From the NCBI RefSeq assembly GCF_009664835.1, contig NZ_CP045929.1, positions 4,768,010 to 4,832,009 on the forward strand: a stretch of 64,000 bases of DNA, given 5' to 3'. This DNA comes from Allosaccharopolyspora coralli (GTDB lineage Bacteria > Actinomycetota > Actinomycetes > Mycobacteriales > Pseudonocardiaceae). The translations under genes were made by a program, and so were the position numbers. Under the pieces are notes generated by a model. It ran no database searches. It was not told the DNA's origin and worked only from the letters and a program-made list of their open reading frames with translations. Shown here piece by piece: positions 53,326-61,527 of the stretch (position 1 is the first letter of the stretch; every line of letters starts with the position of its first letter).

Positions 53326-53453
53326 GAAGGCATTGTGGAACTGAGGTCGGTGGTCCGGTACCGCCGTCCCGGAGCCCCCCCCCACCCTGTCGAGGCCGGT
53401 CACGTATGACCGTGCCCTACGGGCACAACCGCCAGTTCCTCAATGCACCTGAG
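53322..53453 (-). repeat. Family-3 element, copy d (internal deletion, 132 bp)
   Basis: CTGAGAAGGCATTGTGGAAC at the left (containing the cwlM stop, TGA 53323-53325) and CAGTTCCTCAATGCACCTGA at the right. It retains GGTGGTCCGGTACCGCCG and GTGCCCTACGGGCAC but lacks the middle of copies b and c. It contains a run of nine C residues (53378-53386 region). Confidence 0.83.
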
Positions 53454-53546
53454 CGGGACTCGCCCACCGAGGGCTGCGTGCTTGACCGGCCTCGCACGGT
53501 CGTCGACGATCACGACGACCGTGCGCCGAGCGAAACCGGGGACACC

Positions 53547-54566
53547 ATGGCCTTGCCGAAGGTGGCGTTGGAAGAGCACTTCCTCGACCCGGCGAGTGCG
53601 CAGCGCATCCTGGACGACCCCGACGAGCTGGCGCGGGTCTCCGCAGGTGGCGGCGTGATGCCCGAGTACTACGAGCCGATCATGCACCGGCTCGCGGAAT
53701 TCGACGGCGACCGGCTCGCCACCATGGACGCGCACGGCGTCGAACGCGCGATCCTGTCCCTCACCGCACCCGGCGTGCAGGTCCTCACCGACACCGACGC
53801 CGCCGTGAGCACCGCCCGGTCGCTGAACGACCTGCTCGCCGACCAGGTCCGGCGTCGTCCCGACCGGTTCTCCGGCTTCGCCGCCGTGCCCCTCCAGGAT
53901 CCGGCCGCCGCCGCGAGCGAACTGCGCCGTTGCGTCCGCGACCTCGGCTTCGTCGGCGTCATGGTCAACGGCTACACCAACGACACCGCTCCCGGCACCG
54001 GGCGCTACTACGACGAACCCGGCTTCGAGGTGTTCTGGAAGGAAGCCACCGAGCTCGGCGTCCCGGTGTATCTGCATCCGCGCCCGCCACTGCCGTCCTC
54101 GAGCGCGAACCTGCACGGTCACCCCGAGCTGGTCGGCGCGACCTGGGGATTCGGGACGGAGACGGCGACCCACGCGCTCCGGTTGATCTTCTCCGGCCTG
54201 TTCGACAGGCACCCCGAGCTGCAACTCGTCCTCGGCCATCTCGGCGAGGGGTTGCCGGCGCAACTCTGGCGCACCCAGTACTGCTTCGACCTCAACCCGT
54301 TCGACAAACGACCCCGGAAGACGCTGGCCGAGTACTTCGCCGACAACATCCACGTCACCACCAGCGGCCACTTCTCCGATCAGGCGCTGATCAGCGCGCT
54401 GCTGACGGTGGGCGCGGACCGCATCCTGTTCTCCGTCGACTACCCGTACGCGGAGACCGACCGGGCGACGGCCTGGATCGAGAACGCCCCGATCAGTGAG
54501 AGCGACCGCCGCAAGATCGCTCACGGCAACGCACGCCGGTTGCTCCGGCTCCCGGACGCGGCCTGA
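53547..54566 (+). CDS. Amidohydrolase-2 family decarboxylase (gamma-resorcylate decarboxylase-like)
   Basis: 339 residues from ATG 53547. VALEEHF at the N-terminus, MDAHGVERAILSLTAPGVQ, RPDRFSGFAAVPLQDP, LRRCVRDLGFVGVMVNGYTN, VYLHPRPPLP, LVLGHLGEGLP and ILFSVDYPY follow the pattern of 2,6-dihydroxybenzoate/2,3-dihydroxybenzoate decarboxylases, including the metal-binding Glu and His residues. It likely performs non-oxidative, reversible decarboxylation of a hydroxybenzoate. It is not part of the conserved cwlM-parAB series and is bracketed by two family-3 elements. Confidence 0.85.
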   Translation: MALPKVALEEHFLDPASAQRILDDPDELARVSAGGGVMPEYYEPIMHRLAEFDGDRLATMDAHGVERAILSLTAPGVQVLTDTDAAVSTARSLNDLLADQVRRRPDRFSGFAAVPLQDPAAAASELRRCVRDLGFVGVMVNGYTNDTAPGTGRYYDEPGFEVFWKEATELGVPVYLHPRPPLPSSSANLHGHPELVGATWGFGTETATHALRLIFSGLFDRHPELQLVLGHLGEGLPAQLWRTQYCFDLNPFDKRPRKTLAEYFADNIHVTTSGHFSDQALISALLTVGADRILFSVDYPYAETDRATAWIENAPISESDRRKIAHGNARRLLRLPDAA

Positions 54567-54630
54567 GAGTGAATGTGGGAACCGGCAGGACCGGACCACC
54601 CAAGTGCCTGAATGCGCACTGCGCTCTGAG
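54563..54630 (+). repeat. Family-3 mini-element, copy e (68 bp)
   Basis: CTGAGAGTGAATGTGGGAAC, then GGACCGGACCACCCAAG, then TGAATGCGCACTGCGCTCTG. The TGA at 54564-54566 is the stop of the decarboxylase gene. It ends eight bases before the convergent GNAT stop. Confidence 0.78.
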
Positions 54631-54638
54631 CCGCCTTC

Positions 54639-55262
54639 TCAGCGGCCGAACGTCGGCTCCGCCGTCTGCACCGAGACTGTGCTCAGCAGGCGCTCCAAGG
54701 CGGCCTCGACGTCTTCCTTCCAGGAGATCGCGGTGCGCAGCTCCAGCCGCATCCGGGGCCACTCGGGGTGCTCGCGCACCGTCTTGAACCCGACCTGTGC
54801 CAGGAACCCGGCGGGAACGACACAACCGTCACCGGACTCCTGACGGTCGGCGAACGCCTCCACCGCCTTCACCCCGCGCCGGGTGAGGTCCTTGGCCACG
54901 TTCTGGACCAGCACGCGCCCCAGGCCGGCGGCCTCGAAATCGCTCTGGATCCGCAGGCCGGTGAGCAGCACGGCGTCCGCGCTGACCGGGGCCGTCGGGA
55001 ACGAGGCAGCGCGCGGCACGGCCGCGGGCGGCGCGTACAGCGCATACCCGGCGGGGACACCGTCCACGTACAGGATTCGGCCGCACGAGCCCCAGTCGAG
55101 CAGCACGCTCGAGACCCAGGCTTCCTTCTCCAGCTCGGTCTGGCCGAACTCCTCCGCTTGCTCCCGGATGTGCGGTGCGAGCTCCCAGTACACGCACTGG
55201 CGGCACTTGCGCGGCATCTCGTCGAGGTTGTCCAGCGTGACGCCGACGACGCGTCGCGACAC
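54639..55262 (-). CDS. GNAT-family acetyltransferase (Rv3916c-like)
   Basis: 207 residues from GTG 55262, preceded by GAGGAGG. The N-terminus VTLDNLDEMPRKCRQCVYWE has a CxxC. Acetyl-CoA-binding region: LLTGLRIQSDFEAAGLGRVL then VQNVAKDLTRRGVKAVEAFA. It occupies the position of Rv3916c beside parB in mycobacteria. The acceptor substrate is unknown. Confidence 0.83.
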   Translation of the reverse strand: MSRRVVGVTLDNLDEMPRKCRQCVYWELAPHIREQAEEFGQTELEKEAWVSSVLLDWGSCGRILYVDGVPAGYALYAPPAAVPRAASFPTAPVSADAVLLTGLRIQSDFEAAGLGRVLVQNVAKDLTRRGVKAVEAFADRQESGDGCVVPAGFLAQVGFKTVREHPEWPRMRLELRTAISWKEDVEAALERLLSTVSVQTAEPTFGR

Positions 55263-55524
55263 CTGACCTCCTCGGCACACGGGCGGGGCCCGCGCGGATC
55301 GGCGGGTCGACTCAGGGTATGTCCACCGACCGCCGTACCGAAAGCACACCGCTCCGGTGGAGCCGCCTCGGACGGGTGAGATGGCTTACCGTTCCGCCCT
55401 ACCGCGTGAGGCGCCGCGTGACACGGGCGGAGCGAGCAGCGATACCACCGATAGACTCGGTCGACCGCCGTACGGCGGTTCGTCCGCTCGTGCCGGCGCA
55501 CCCTCGAACACTTCGGAGCGCGAT

Positions 55525-56847
55525 ATGTCCGACCACGGAAGTCAAGAGGTCGAGAACACCCACGAGCGCGTCCTGGACGCGCACCTCGACCGCTACGCCC
55601 AGCGCACCGCCGGGATGACGGCTTCCGAGGTTCGAGCGCTCTTCGCCGTGGCCAACCGCCCCGAGGTCGTGTCCCTCGCGGGCGGCATGCCCAACCTCGC
55701 CGCCCTCCCGCTGGACTCGCTCGCCGACGAGATCTCCCGCCTCATCGTCGAGGAGGGACAGCAGGCGCTGCAGTACGGGTCCGCCCACGGGGTACCTCGG
55801 CTGCGTGAGCAGATCTGCGAGGTCATGCAGCTGGAAGGCATCTCGGCGCACGCGGACGACGTCATGGTCACTGTCGGTTCCCAGATGGCTCTGGACATGG
55901 TGACCCGGATCTTCTGCGACCCCGGTGACGTCGTGCTGGCCGAGGGGCCGTCGTACGTGGGTGCGCTCGGTTCGTTCTCCGCCTACCAGGCCGAGGTCGT
56001 GCACGTCGCGATGGACGACGAGGGGCTCAACCCGGACGGGCTGCGCGAGGCGATCTCGAAGGTCCGCTCCGCGGGAAAGAACATCAAGTTCCTCTACACC
56101 ATCCCGAACTTCCACAACCCGGCAGGCATCACGCTCGCCGTGCACCGCCGCGCCGAGATCCTGGAGATCTGCCGTCACCACGGCATCCTGGTGCTGGAGG
56201 ACAACCCGTACGGCCTGCTCGGCTTCGACGGGCAGACCTACCCGGCACTGCGCAGCCAGGACCCGGACAACGTCGTGTACCTCGGTTCGTTCTCGAAGGT
56301 CTTCGCCTCCGGGCTGCGTGTCGGCTGGGTGCTCGCCCCGCACGCCGTGCGCGAGAAGCTGGTCCTGGCCGCCGAGTCGGCCACGTTGTGCCCGCCCACG
56401 CTGAACCAGATGATCGTGTCTCGCTACCTGGAGACCCACGACTGGAAAGGGCAGATCAAGACCTACCAGGAGCAGTACCGCCAGCGCCGGGACGCGATGC
56501 TCGGCGCGCTGGAGCAGCACATGCCCCCGGGGTGCGACTGGACCCGGCCGGACGGCGGCTTCATGGTCTGGATGACCGCGCCGGAAGGGGTGGACACCAA
56601 GGCGATGCTTCCCCGCGCGGTGACCCAGCGCGTGGCCTACGCCTCCGGCACCGGCTTCTACGCCGACGGCCTCGGCAGCAGGCAGATGCGCCTGTCCTTC
56701 TGCTATCCCACACCGGAACGGATCCAGGAGGGTGTGCGGCGGCTCGCGAACACGATCACCGACGAACTGGACCTCGTCCGCACGTTCGGCTCCGTGCCGC
56801 AACGCCCGGTGTCCGGACCGGACGCTCCGTCGGTCGACACGGCGTAA
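55525..56847 (+). CDS. PLP-dependent aminotransferase (class I/II, 2-aminoadipate-type)
   Basis: 440 residues from ATG 55525. Fold type I aminotransferase: VVSLAGGMPNLAALPLDSLA, QYGSAHGVPRLREQICEVMQ, YTIPNFHNPAGITL, and the Schiff-base lysine in LGSFSKVFASGLRVGW (Lys near 258). No N-terminal GntR domain, so this is not a MocR regulator. Resembles LysN/2-aminoadipate or valine-pyruvate transaminases; specificity cannot be read. A symmetric operator-like sequence follows before the Ddl-like gene. Confidence 0.88.
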   Translation: MSDHGSQEVENTHERVLDAHLDRYAQRTAGMTASEVRALFAVANRPEVVSLAGGMPNLAALPLDSLADEISRLIVEEGQQALQYGSAHGVPRLREQICEVMQLEGISAHADDVMVTVGSQMALDMVTRIFCDPGDVVLAEGPSYVGALGSFSAYQAEVVHVAMDDEGLNPDGLREAISKVRSAGKNIKFLYTIPNFHNPAGITLAVHRRAEILEICRHHGILVLEDNPYGLLGFDGQTYPALRSQDPDNVVYLGSFSKVFASGLRVGWVLAPHAVREKLVLAAESATLCPPTLNQMIVSRYLETHDWKGQIKTYQEQYRQRRDAMLGALEQHMPPGCDWTRPDGGFMVWMTAPEGVDTKAMLPRAVTQRVAYASGTGFYADGLGSRQMRLSFCYPTPERIQEGVRRLANTITDELDLVRTFGSVPQRPVSGPDAPSVDTA

Positions 56848-56908
56848 CCCGATGCCTCACTGATCTCGTGGCGCCGTAACCTTCCTTCACTGCACCAATT
56901 CGCCCACC

Positions 56909-56942
56909 GTCCACTATGGTTTTCGGAATTACCACAGTGGAC
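56909..56942 (+). promoter_or_regulatory. Operator-like 12-base inverted repeat upstream of the Ddl-like gene
   Basis: GTCCACTATGGT (56909-56920), ten-base spacer TTTCGGAATT, ACCACAGTGGAC (56931-56942): arms match with one difference. Located 27 bases before the GTG at 56969 and upstream of its GAGGAG. It may bind a dimeric regulator or act as a terminator for the aminotransferase gene; the AT-rich spacer and lack of T run favour the former. Confidence 0.5.
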
Positions 56943-56968
56943 CACGATCTTCAGAGGAGTTCTGAGAC

Positions 56969-57913
56969 GTGACCGATCGCTGGGTCGCCGTTCTGTCCGG
57001 TGGCCTCTCCCACGAACGCGACGTGTCCCTGCGCTCGGGCAGGCGCCTGTCGGCCGCGCTCCGGTCGGTCGGTGTCACCGTCGCCGAGTGGGACGCCGAT
57101 GCCCAACTGCTCGACCGTCTCCACGGCGACCGACCGGATGCCGTCGTCGTCGCCCTGCACGGTGGTGAGGGCGAGAACGGTGCCGTGCAGTCGGTGCTGG
57201 AGATGCTCGACGTCCCCTATGTCGGCACCGACTCCCGAGCCTGCAGGCGAGCGTGGGACAAGCCGACGGCGAAAGCCGAGATGGTGCGCGCCGGTCTGCA
57301 CACTCCGGACTGGGTGGTGTTGCCGCACGCGACGTTCCGGGAGCTCGGTGCCCAAGCGGTACTCGACGCGCTCGTGGCGAAGCTCGGTCTGCCCCTGATG
57401 CTCAAGCCGGACCAGGGCGGCTCCGCGCTCGGCGCCCGCGTGGTGCGCGACGCGTCGGAACTGCCGTCGGCGATGGTCGGTGCACTGTCGTACGGCGACA
57501 CCGTCCTCGTCGAGCAATACATCGAGGGCACGGAGGTCGCGGTCGGTGTGGTCGACGGGCCGGACGGGCCGGAGGCACTCCCCGCGGTCCAGATCAAGGC
57601 CGACAACGGCATCTACGACTACACCGCCCGCTACACGGCCGGACTCACGACCTTCCACGCCCCCGCCGACCTCTCCGCCGCCACCGCCAAGACGGCGGGG
57701 GACTTGGCGCTCGCCGCGCACCAGTCGCTGGGGCTCCGGGACGTCTCCCGGACGGACGCGATCATCGACGCGAACGGCGTCCCGCACTTCCTCGAAGTGA
57801 ATGTGTCACCCGGCCTCACCGAGACCTCACTGCTGCCGATGGCGGTCGAGGCAGCCGACCGGTCGCTCGGCGAAGTCTTCGCGACAATGATCGAACGTTC
57901 CCTCGTTCGCTGA
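56969..57913 (+). CDS. D-alanine--D-alanine ligase-like ATP-grasp protein
   Basis: 314 residues from GTG 56969 (GAGGAG nine bases upstream). WVAVLSGGLSHERDVSLRSG, VVALHGGEGENGAVQSVLEM, VPYVGTDSRACRRAWDKPTA, LMLKPDQGGSALGARVV and HFLEVNVSPGLTETSLLPMA follow Ddl. It probably ligates D-Ala-D-Ala or a related dipeptide. The main ddl of actinobacteria usually lies elsewhere, so this could be a second or specialised copy. Its 3' end meets parB at a palindrome that contains parS. Confidence 0.85.
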   Translation: MTDRWVAVLSGGLSHERDVSLRSGRRLSAALRSVGVTVAEWDADAQLLDRLHGDRPDAVVVALHGGEGENGAVQSVLEMLDVPYVGTDSRACRRAWDKPTAKAEMVRAGLHTPDWVVLPHATFRELGAQAVLDALVAKLGLPLMLKPDQGGSALGARVVRDASELPSAMVGALSYGDTVLVEQYIEGTEVAVGVVDGPDGPEALPAVQIKADNGIYDYTARYTAGLTTFHAPADLSAATAKTAGDLALAAHQSLGLRDVSRTDAIIDANGVPHFLEVNVSPGLTETSLLPMAVEAADRSLGEVFATMIERSLVR

Positions 57914-57926
57914 CCCGGAGACGACA

Positions 57927-57958
57927 ACGGCCCCTGTTTCACGTGAAACAGGGGCCGT
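57927..57958. terminator. 32-bp perfect palindrome: parS site inside a bidirectional terminator
   Basis: ACGGCCCCTGTTTCAC (57927-57942) followed by its exact complement GTGAAACAGGGGCCGT (57943-57958), between the convergent stops of the Ddl-like gene and parB. The centre (57935-57950) is the consensus parS TGTTTCACGTGAAACA; GC-rich extensions make it a strong hairpin on either strand. Confidence 0.85.
57935..57950. promoter_or_regulatory. parS site 1
   Basis: TGTTTCACGTGAAACA, identical to the bacterial parS consensus that ParB binds to organise the origin region. Intergenic. Confidence 0.95.
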
Positions 57959-57981
57959 CACCGTGACGAAACGTCCCGGTG

Positions 57982-59007
57982 TCATTGATCGTCTAGTTCA
58001 CGCACCTCGGAAGCCCCGTCGGGCAACATCATCTCGGCGAGACGCTCCAGATCATCGACCGATCCGAACTCGACGACGATCCGTCCCTTCCGGCGCCCCA
58101 ACTCGACCTTGACCCGGGTGTCCATCCGATCGGAGAGACGTTCGGCCAACCCCTGCAAGCCCGGCGCCTCCATCTGCTTTCGGGGAGCGGGTTTCTGCTT
58201 CGCGGGTGCATCGCTCTTCTTCAGCGTCACCGCTTCTTCCGTCGCTCGGACGGACAGACCCTCTGCCACGATCCGCGTCGCGAGCTCTTCTTGATCGTTC
58301 GGATCTTCCACCGACATGAGCGCCCGAGCATGCCCCGCCGAGAGAATCCCGGCCGCGACCCGCCGCTGCACGGGGAGAGGGAGCCGCAGCAACCGGATGG
58401 TGTTCGTGATGACCGGACGACTCCGGCCGATCCGGTCCGCGAGCTCGTCATGTGTCACGTCGAACTCCTCGAGCAACTGCGCGTACGCCGCCGCCTCTTC
58501 CAGCGGGTTGAGCTGCACCCGATGGATGTTCTCCAGCAACGCGTCCCGGAGCAGGTCGTCGTCCTGCGTCTGACGCACGATCGCCGGAATGGTCTCCAGG
58601 CCGGCCCGCTGCGACGCTCGCCAGCGCCGCTCACCCATGATGAGTTCGAACTGGTCGTCCCCGAGGTCGCGCACGACGATCGGTTGCAGCAGACCGAATT
58701 CGCGAATCGAGTGCTCCAGCTCGGCGAGTGCTTCCTCGTCGAACACCGTGCGCGGCTGCCGTGGGTTCGGTGTGATCGCCTCGAGGTCGACCTCCCGGTA
58801 CACCGCGCCCGCGACGCCGTCGGCGGTTTCACGTGAAACATCGCCGTTCTGCCCGGGCGTCCCGATCGGGGCAGGAGGAACTGATGTCGTGAATCCCGGC
58901 CCGCGCACGGTCACGGACTCCATCGGCTCACCCGACGACCCCGGTGGGGGGCCGCTCGGAATCAACGCGGCGAGACCCCGTCCCAAACCACCCCGACGCT
59001 CGGTCAT
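57982..59007 (-). CDS. parB: Chromosome partitioning protein ParB
   Basis: 341 residues. N-terminal ParA-interacting [11 protein letters not shown]; CTPase/ParB-N domain with LLQPIVVRD and [16 protein letters not shown] parS-binding domain [20 protein letters not shown] and [21 protein letters not shown]-terminal dimerisation domain. The N-terminal linker contains VSRET (57-61), encoded by a parS site within the gene. It overlaps parA by four bases. Confidence 0.97.
   Translation of the reverse strand: MTERRGGLGRGLAALIPSGPPPGSSGEPMESVTVRGPGFTTSVPPAPIGTPGQNGDVSRETADGVAGAVYREVDLEAITPNPRQPRTVFDEEALAELEHSIREFGLLQPIVVRDLGDDQFELIMGERRWRASQRAGLETIPAIVRQTQDDDLLRDALLENIHRVQLNPLEEAAAYAQLLEEFDVTHDELADRIGRSRPVITNTIRLLRLPLPVQRRVAAGILSAGHARALMSVEDPNDQEELATRIVAEGLSVRATEEAVTLKKSDAPAKQKPAPRKQMEAPGLQGLAERLSDRMDTRVKVELGRRKGRIVVEFGSVDDLERLAEMMLPDGASEVRELDDQ
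58825..58840. promoter_or_regulatory. parS site 2 (inside parB)
   Basis: GGTTTCACGTGAAACA: 15 of 16 consensus bases, with the 14-base core GTTTCACGTGAAAC complete. It lies in frame within parB, encoding VSRET in the linker. Confidence 0.92.
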
Positions 59008-60005
59008 GCCGACTTCCTCTCCGCGCCGCGTTCGGCGATCTCTTTCGCCGCATCCAGGTAACTCATCGAACCCCGCGACCCCGGGTCGTAGGTCAACACC
59101 GTCTGGCCGAATCCCGGCGCCTCCGAGATCTTCACACTCCGGGGAATCACCGTCCGCAGCGCCAGGTCACCGAAGTGTCCGCGAACCTCACTCGTCACCT
59201 GATCCGCGAGCTTGGTCCGCCCGTCGTACATCGTGAGCAGGATCGTGGACACCCACAGCGCGGGGTTGAGGTGTGCCTGCACGAGCTCGATGTTGTTGAG
59301 CAGCTGGCCCAGCCCTTCCAGCGCGTAGTACTCGCACTGGATCGGGATCAGCACCTCGTGTGCGGCGACCATCGCGTTCACTGTGAGCAGCCCGAGCGAG
59401 GGCGGGCAGTCCACGAAGATGTAGTCCGGGGCCAACCTCTCGACCGCTTCCGAATTGAGCGCCTCCTTGAGGCGCCCCTCGCGGGCGACCATGCTGACGA
59501 GCTCGATCTCCGAGCCTGCGAGGTCGATCGTCGCCGGCACACAGTAGAGATTGCTCGCCTGACTACTCGGCGCGGCGGCATCGGCGACAGTGATCTCACC
59601 GAGCAGGACCTCGTACACGGACGGCACGTGGGATCGGTGGTCCACACCGAGCGCGGTGCTCGCGTTCCCCTGCGGGTCGAGGTCGATCACGAGAACCGTG
59701 AGACCTTGGAGCGCGAGGCCCGCGGCGAGGTTCACCGTGCTCGTGGTCTTGCCGACACCGCCTTTCTGGTTGGCGACGGTGATGATGCGCCGCCGGGTGG
59801 GGCGGGGAAGTTGATTCTCGGGGTGCAGCACGCGGGTGGCCCGTTCCGCTTCCTCCATGATCGGCGTCCAACCGATATCCGGACTCGCCGGGGCTGACGC
59901 ACCCTCGCCACCGGAGGCTGCCGTCGACGGGAACCGCAGGCTCCCCGAGGCGCGCCCCCTTGTTTCACGTGAAACACGACCGTTTCCGTCCGACTCCGAA
60001 TTCAC
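59004..60005 (-). CDS. parA: Chromosome partitioning ATPase ParA
   Basis: 333 residues from GTG 60005, overlapping the rsmG stop. A disordered N-terminal tail of about 70 residues (including VSRET at 11-15, encoded by parS) precedes the deviant Walker [21 protein letters not shown] near 75-95, [13 protein letters not shown], and [15 protein letters not shown] (Walker B). It drives segregation of ParB-parS complexes over the nucleoid. Confidence 0.97.
   Translation of the reverse strand: MNSESDGNGRVSRETRGRASGSLRFPSTAASGGEGASAPASPDIGWTPIMEEAERATRVLHPENQLPRPTRRRIITVANQKGGVGKTTSTVNLAAGLALQGLTVLVIDLDPQGNASTALGVDHRSHVPSVYEVLLGEITVADAAAPSSQASNLYCVPATIDLAGSEIELVSMVAREGRLKEALNSEAVERLAPDYIFVDCPPSLGLLTVNAMVAAHEVLIPIQCEYYALEGLGQLLNNIELVQAHLNPALWVSTILLTMYDGRTKLADQVTSEVRGHFGDLALRTVIPRSVKISEAPGFGQTVLTYDPGSRGSMSYLDAAKEIAERGAERKSA
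59961..59976. promoter_or_regulatory. parS site 3 (inside parA)
   Basis: Perfect TGTTTCACGTGAAACA within the 5' end of parA, in frame for VSRET. Confidence 0.95.
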
Positions 60006-60697
60006 CGTCCGCGATCCTTCCTGGTTCGACGCGCACCTGCGCGACGCCGACCGGTGGCGGCACGGACCTGCGCTGTCCGCTCCACCACCACGACGGTCGT
60101 CGGTACCTCAAGTTTTCCTTCGCCGCAGACGACGATCTCCGTGTGATCGCCCCCGGCGGCACGAATCGACTCGGCATCCCGTTCGAGCTCGTCGGCCGCG
60201 CTGGAGCCCTTCAACGCGAGCAACGTGCCACCCGGACGCAGCAGGGGCAGGCACCAACGCGCGAGCCGCTCCATCGGCGCAACGGCACGAGCCGTCACCA
60301 CGTCGTGGTTCGCCAACCGGTCGCGCACCGGGCCCTCCTCGGCACGTCCGCGCACCACGTCCACTGTGAGCGCGAGTTCGGTGATGACTTCTTCCAACCA
60401 CGTCACCCGTCGCGCCATCGGCTCGAGCAGGGTGAGGTGTACATCGGGGCGAGCGATGGCCAACGGGATGCCCGGCAAGCCCGCCCCAGAGCCTACGTCC
60501 ACCACGCGGCAATTCGGTGTCAGCAACTCCGCAAAGATGGCGGAGTTCAACACATGGCGTTCCCACAACCGCCCGATCTCACGGGGACCGATGAGTCCGC
60601 GCCGCAGTCCCTCCTCGGTCAGCAGCTCGGTGAAGCACTCGGCGAGCGCCACCCGGTCCCCGAAGACCTCCGCCGCCAGTTCTGGGGTTCGCTCCAC
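60002..60697 (-). CDS. rsmG: 16S rRNA (guanine-N7) methyltransferase RsmG
   Basis: 231 residues from GTG 60697, VERTPELAAEVFGDRVALAE. SAM-binding VVDVGSGAGLPGIPLAIARP, RRVTWLEEVITELALTVDVV, DVVTARAVAPMERLARWCLP and GTLLALKGSSAADEL identify RsmG (GidB), which methylates G527 of 16S rRNA. The GTG is chosen for GAGGGAG six bases upstream and the family N-terminus; the frame is open 64 codons further upstream, but that part reads through two parS sites. Confidence 0.93.
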   Translation of the reverse strand: MERTPELAAEVFGDRVALAECFTELLTEEGLRRGLIGPREIGRLWERHVLNSAIFAELLTPNCRVVDVGSGAGLPGIPLAIARPDVHLTLLEPMARRVTWLEEVITELALTVDVVRGRAEEGPVRDRLANHDVVTARAVAPMERLARWCLPLLRPGGTLLALKGSSAADELERDAESIRAAGGDHTEIVVCGEGKLEVPTTVVVVERTAQVRAATGRRRAGARRTRKDRGR

Positions 60698-60730
60698 TCC
60701 GGTCTCCCTCAACCCACACTCGATCTCGCT

Positions 60731-60746
60731 TGTTTCACGTGAAACA
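60731..60746. promoter_or_regulatory. parS site 4
   Basis: Perfect TGTTTCACGTGAAACA between rsmG and jag. Confidence 0.95.
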
Positions 60747-60862
60747 CCGCTCCGCCGAACCGGAGCACCGCCCAGCTTGCCGGATGCCCGACCGCCGCCT
60801 GACACGAACCCACGATTCAATCCTCGATCCGACCGGAGGATGTCGACAAAACGACATTTGGT

Positions 60863-60878
60863 GGTTTCACGTGAAACA
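60863..60878. promoter_or_regulatory. parS site 5
   Basis: GGTTTCACGTGAAACA between rsmG and jag, 117 bases from site 4; complete 14-base core, same first-base change as site 2. Confidence 0.92.
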
Positions 60879-60939
60879 GGCGCAGACACACGTGTGCCCC
60901 ACGGCCGCGACGACCGTGGGGCACACGAGGAACGGAGCC

Positions 60940-61494
60940 TCAGCTCGCCTTGAAGACGACGACCTTCCGGTTGGGTTCTTCGCCCTCGCTCTCGCTCTGG
61001 ACGCCGTCGACCGACGCCACAGCGTCGTGCACGATCTTGCGCTCGAACGGCGTCATCGGACGCAGTCGCGTCTTCTCGCCGTTGTCCAGGACTTCCTTGG
61101 CGGTGGACGTACCCAGATCACTGAGCTCCTTACGCCGCCCGGCGCGCCAGCCGCCGACGTCCAACATGAGCCTGCTGCGCACGCCGGTGTCCTGCTGGAC
61201 GGCCAGTCGGGTCAGCTCCTGCAACGCCTCCAGGACCTGACCGCGCGAGCCGACCAGGTTCTCCAGGTCGCTACCGCCGTCGATGCTCACCACGGCACGG
61301 CCGGCCTCCACGTCGAGATCGATGTCTCCGTCGTAGTCGAGCAGGTCCAGCAGACGCTCGAGGTAGTCGCCCGCGACGTCGCCTTCCTGTACCAGCAAGG
61401 TCTCGGTCTTGCTTTGCGACTGCTCGTCCGCCTGGTCCTCGGTCGTCGCGTCGACCTCGGTGTCCTGGGCCGGGTCCTGCACGGTTTCAGACAC
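60940..61494 (-). CDS. jag: Jag/KhpB-like RNA-binding protein (KH-R3H)
   Basis: 184 residues from GTG 61494 with GAGAGGAG upstream. An acidic/Gln-rich N-terminal tail (about 1-40) is followed by a KH-like part with LIxxxG-type LENLVGSRGQVLEALQELTR and a C-terminal R3H domain, LRPMTPFERKIVHDAVASVD then GVQSESEGEEPNRKVVVF. An RNA-binding protein linked to cell division and wall synthesis. It always sits between yidC and rsmG. Confidence 0.94.
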   Translation of the reverse strand: MSETVQDPAQDTEVDATTEDQADEQSQSKTETLLVQEGDVAGDYLERLLDLLDYDGDIDLDVEAGRAVVSIDGGSDLENLVGSRGQVLEALQELTRLAVQQDTGVRSRLMLDVGGWRAGRRKELSDLGTSTAKEVLDNGEKTRLRPMTPFERKIVHDAVASVDGVQSESEGEEPNRKVVVFKAS

Positions 61495-61527
61495 GCGGCG
61501 TCTCCTCTCCACGGGTTCGCGACCGGG

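Noticed and set aside
60698..60889. N-terminal extension of RsmG starting at 60889
   Set aside because: The extra residues read through two parS sites and intergenic DNA. The GTG at 60697 has a good ribosome-binding site and matches the family length.
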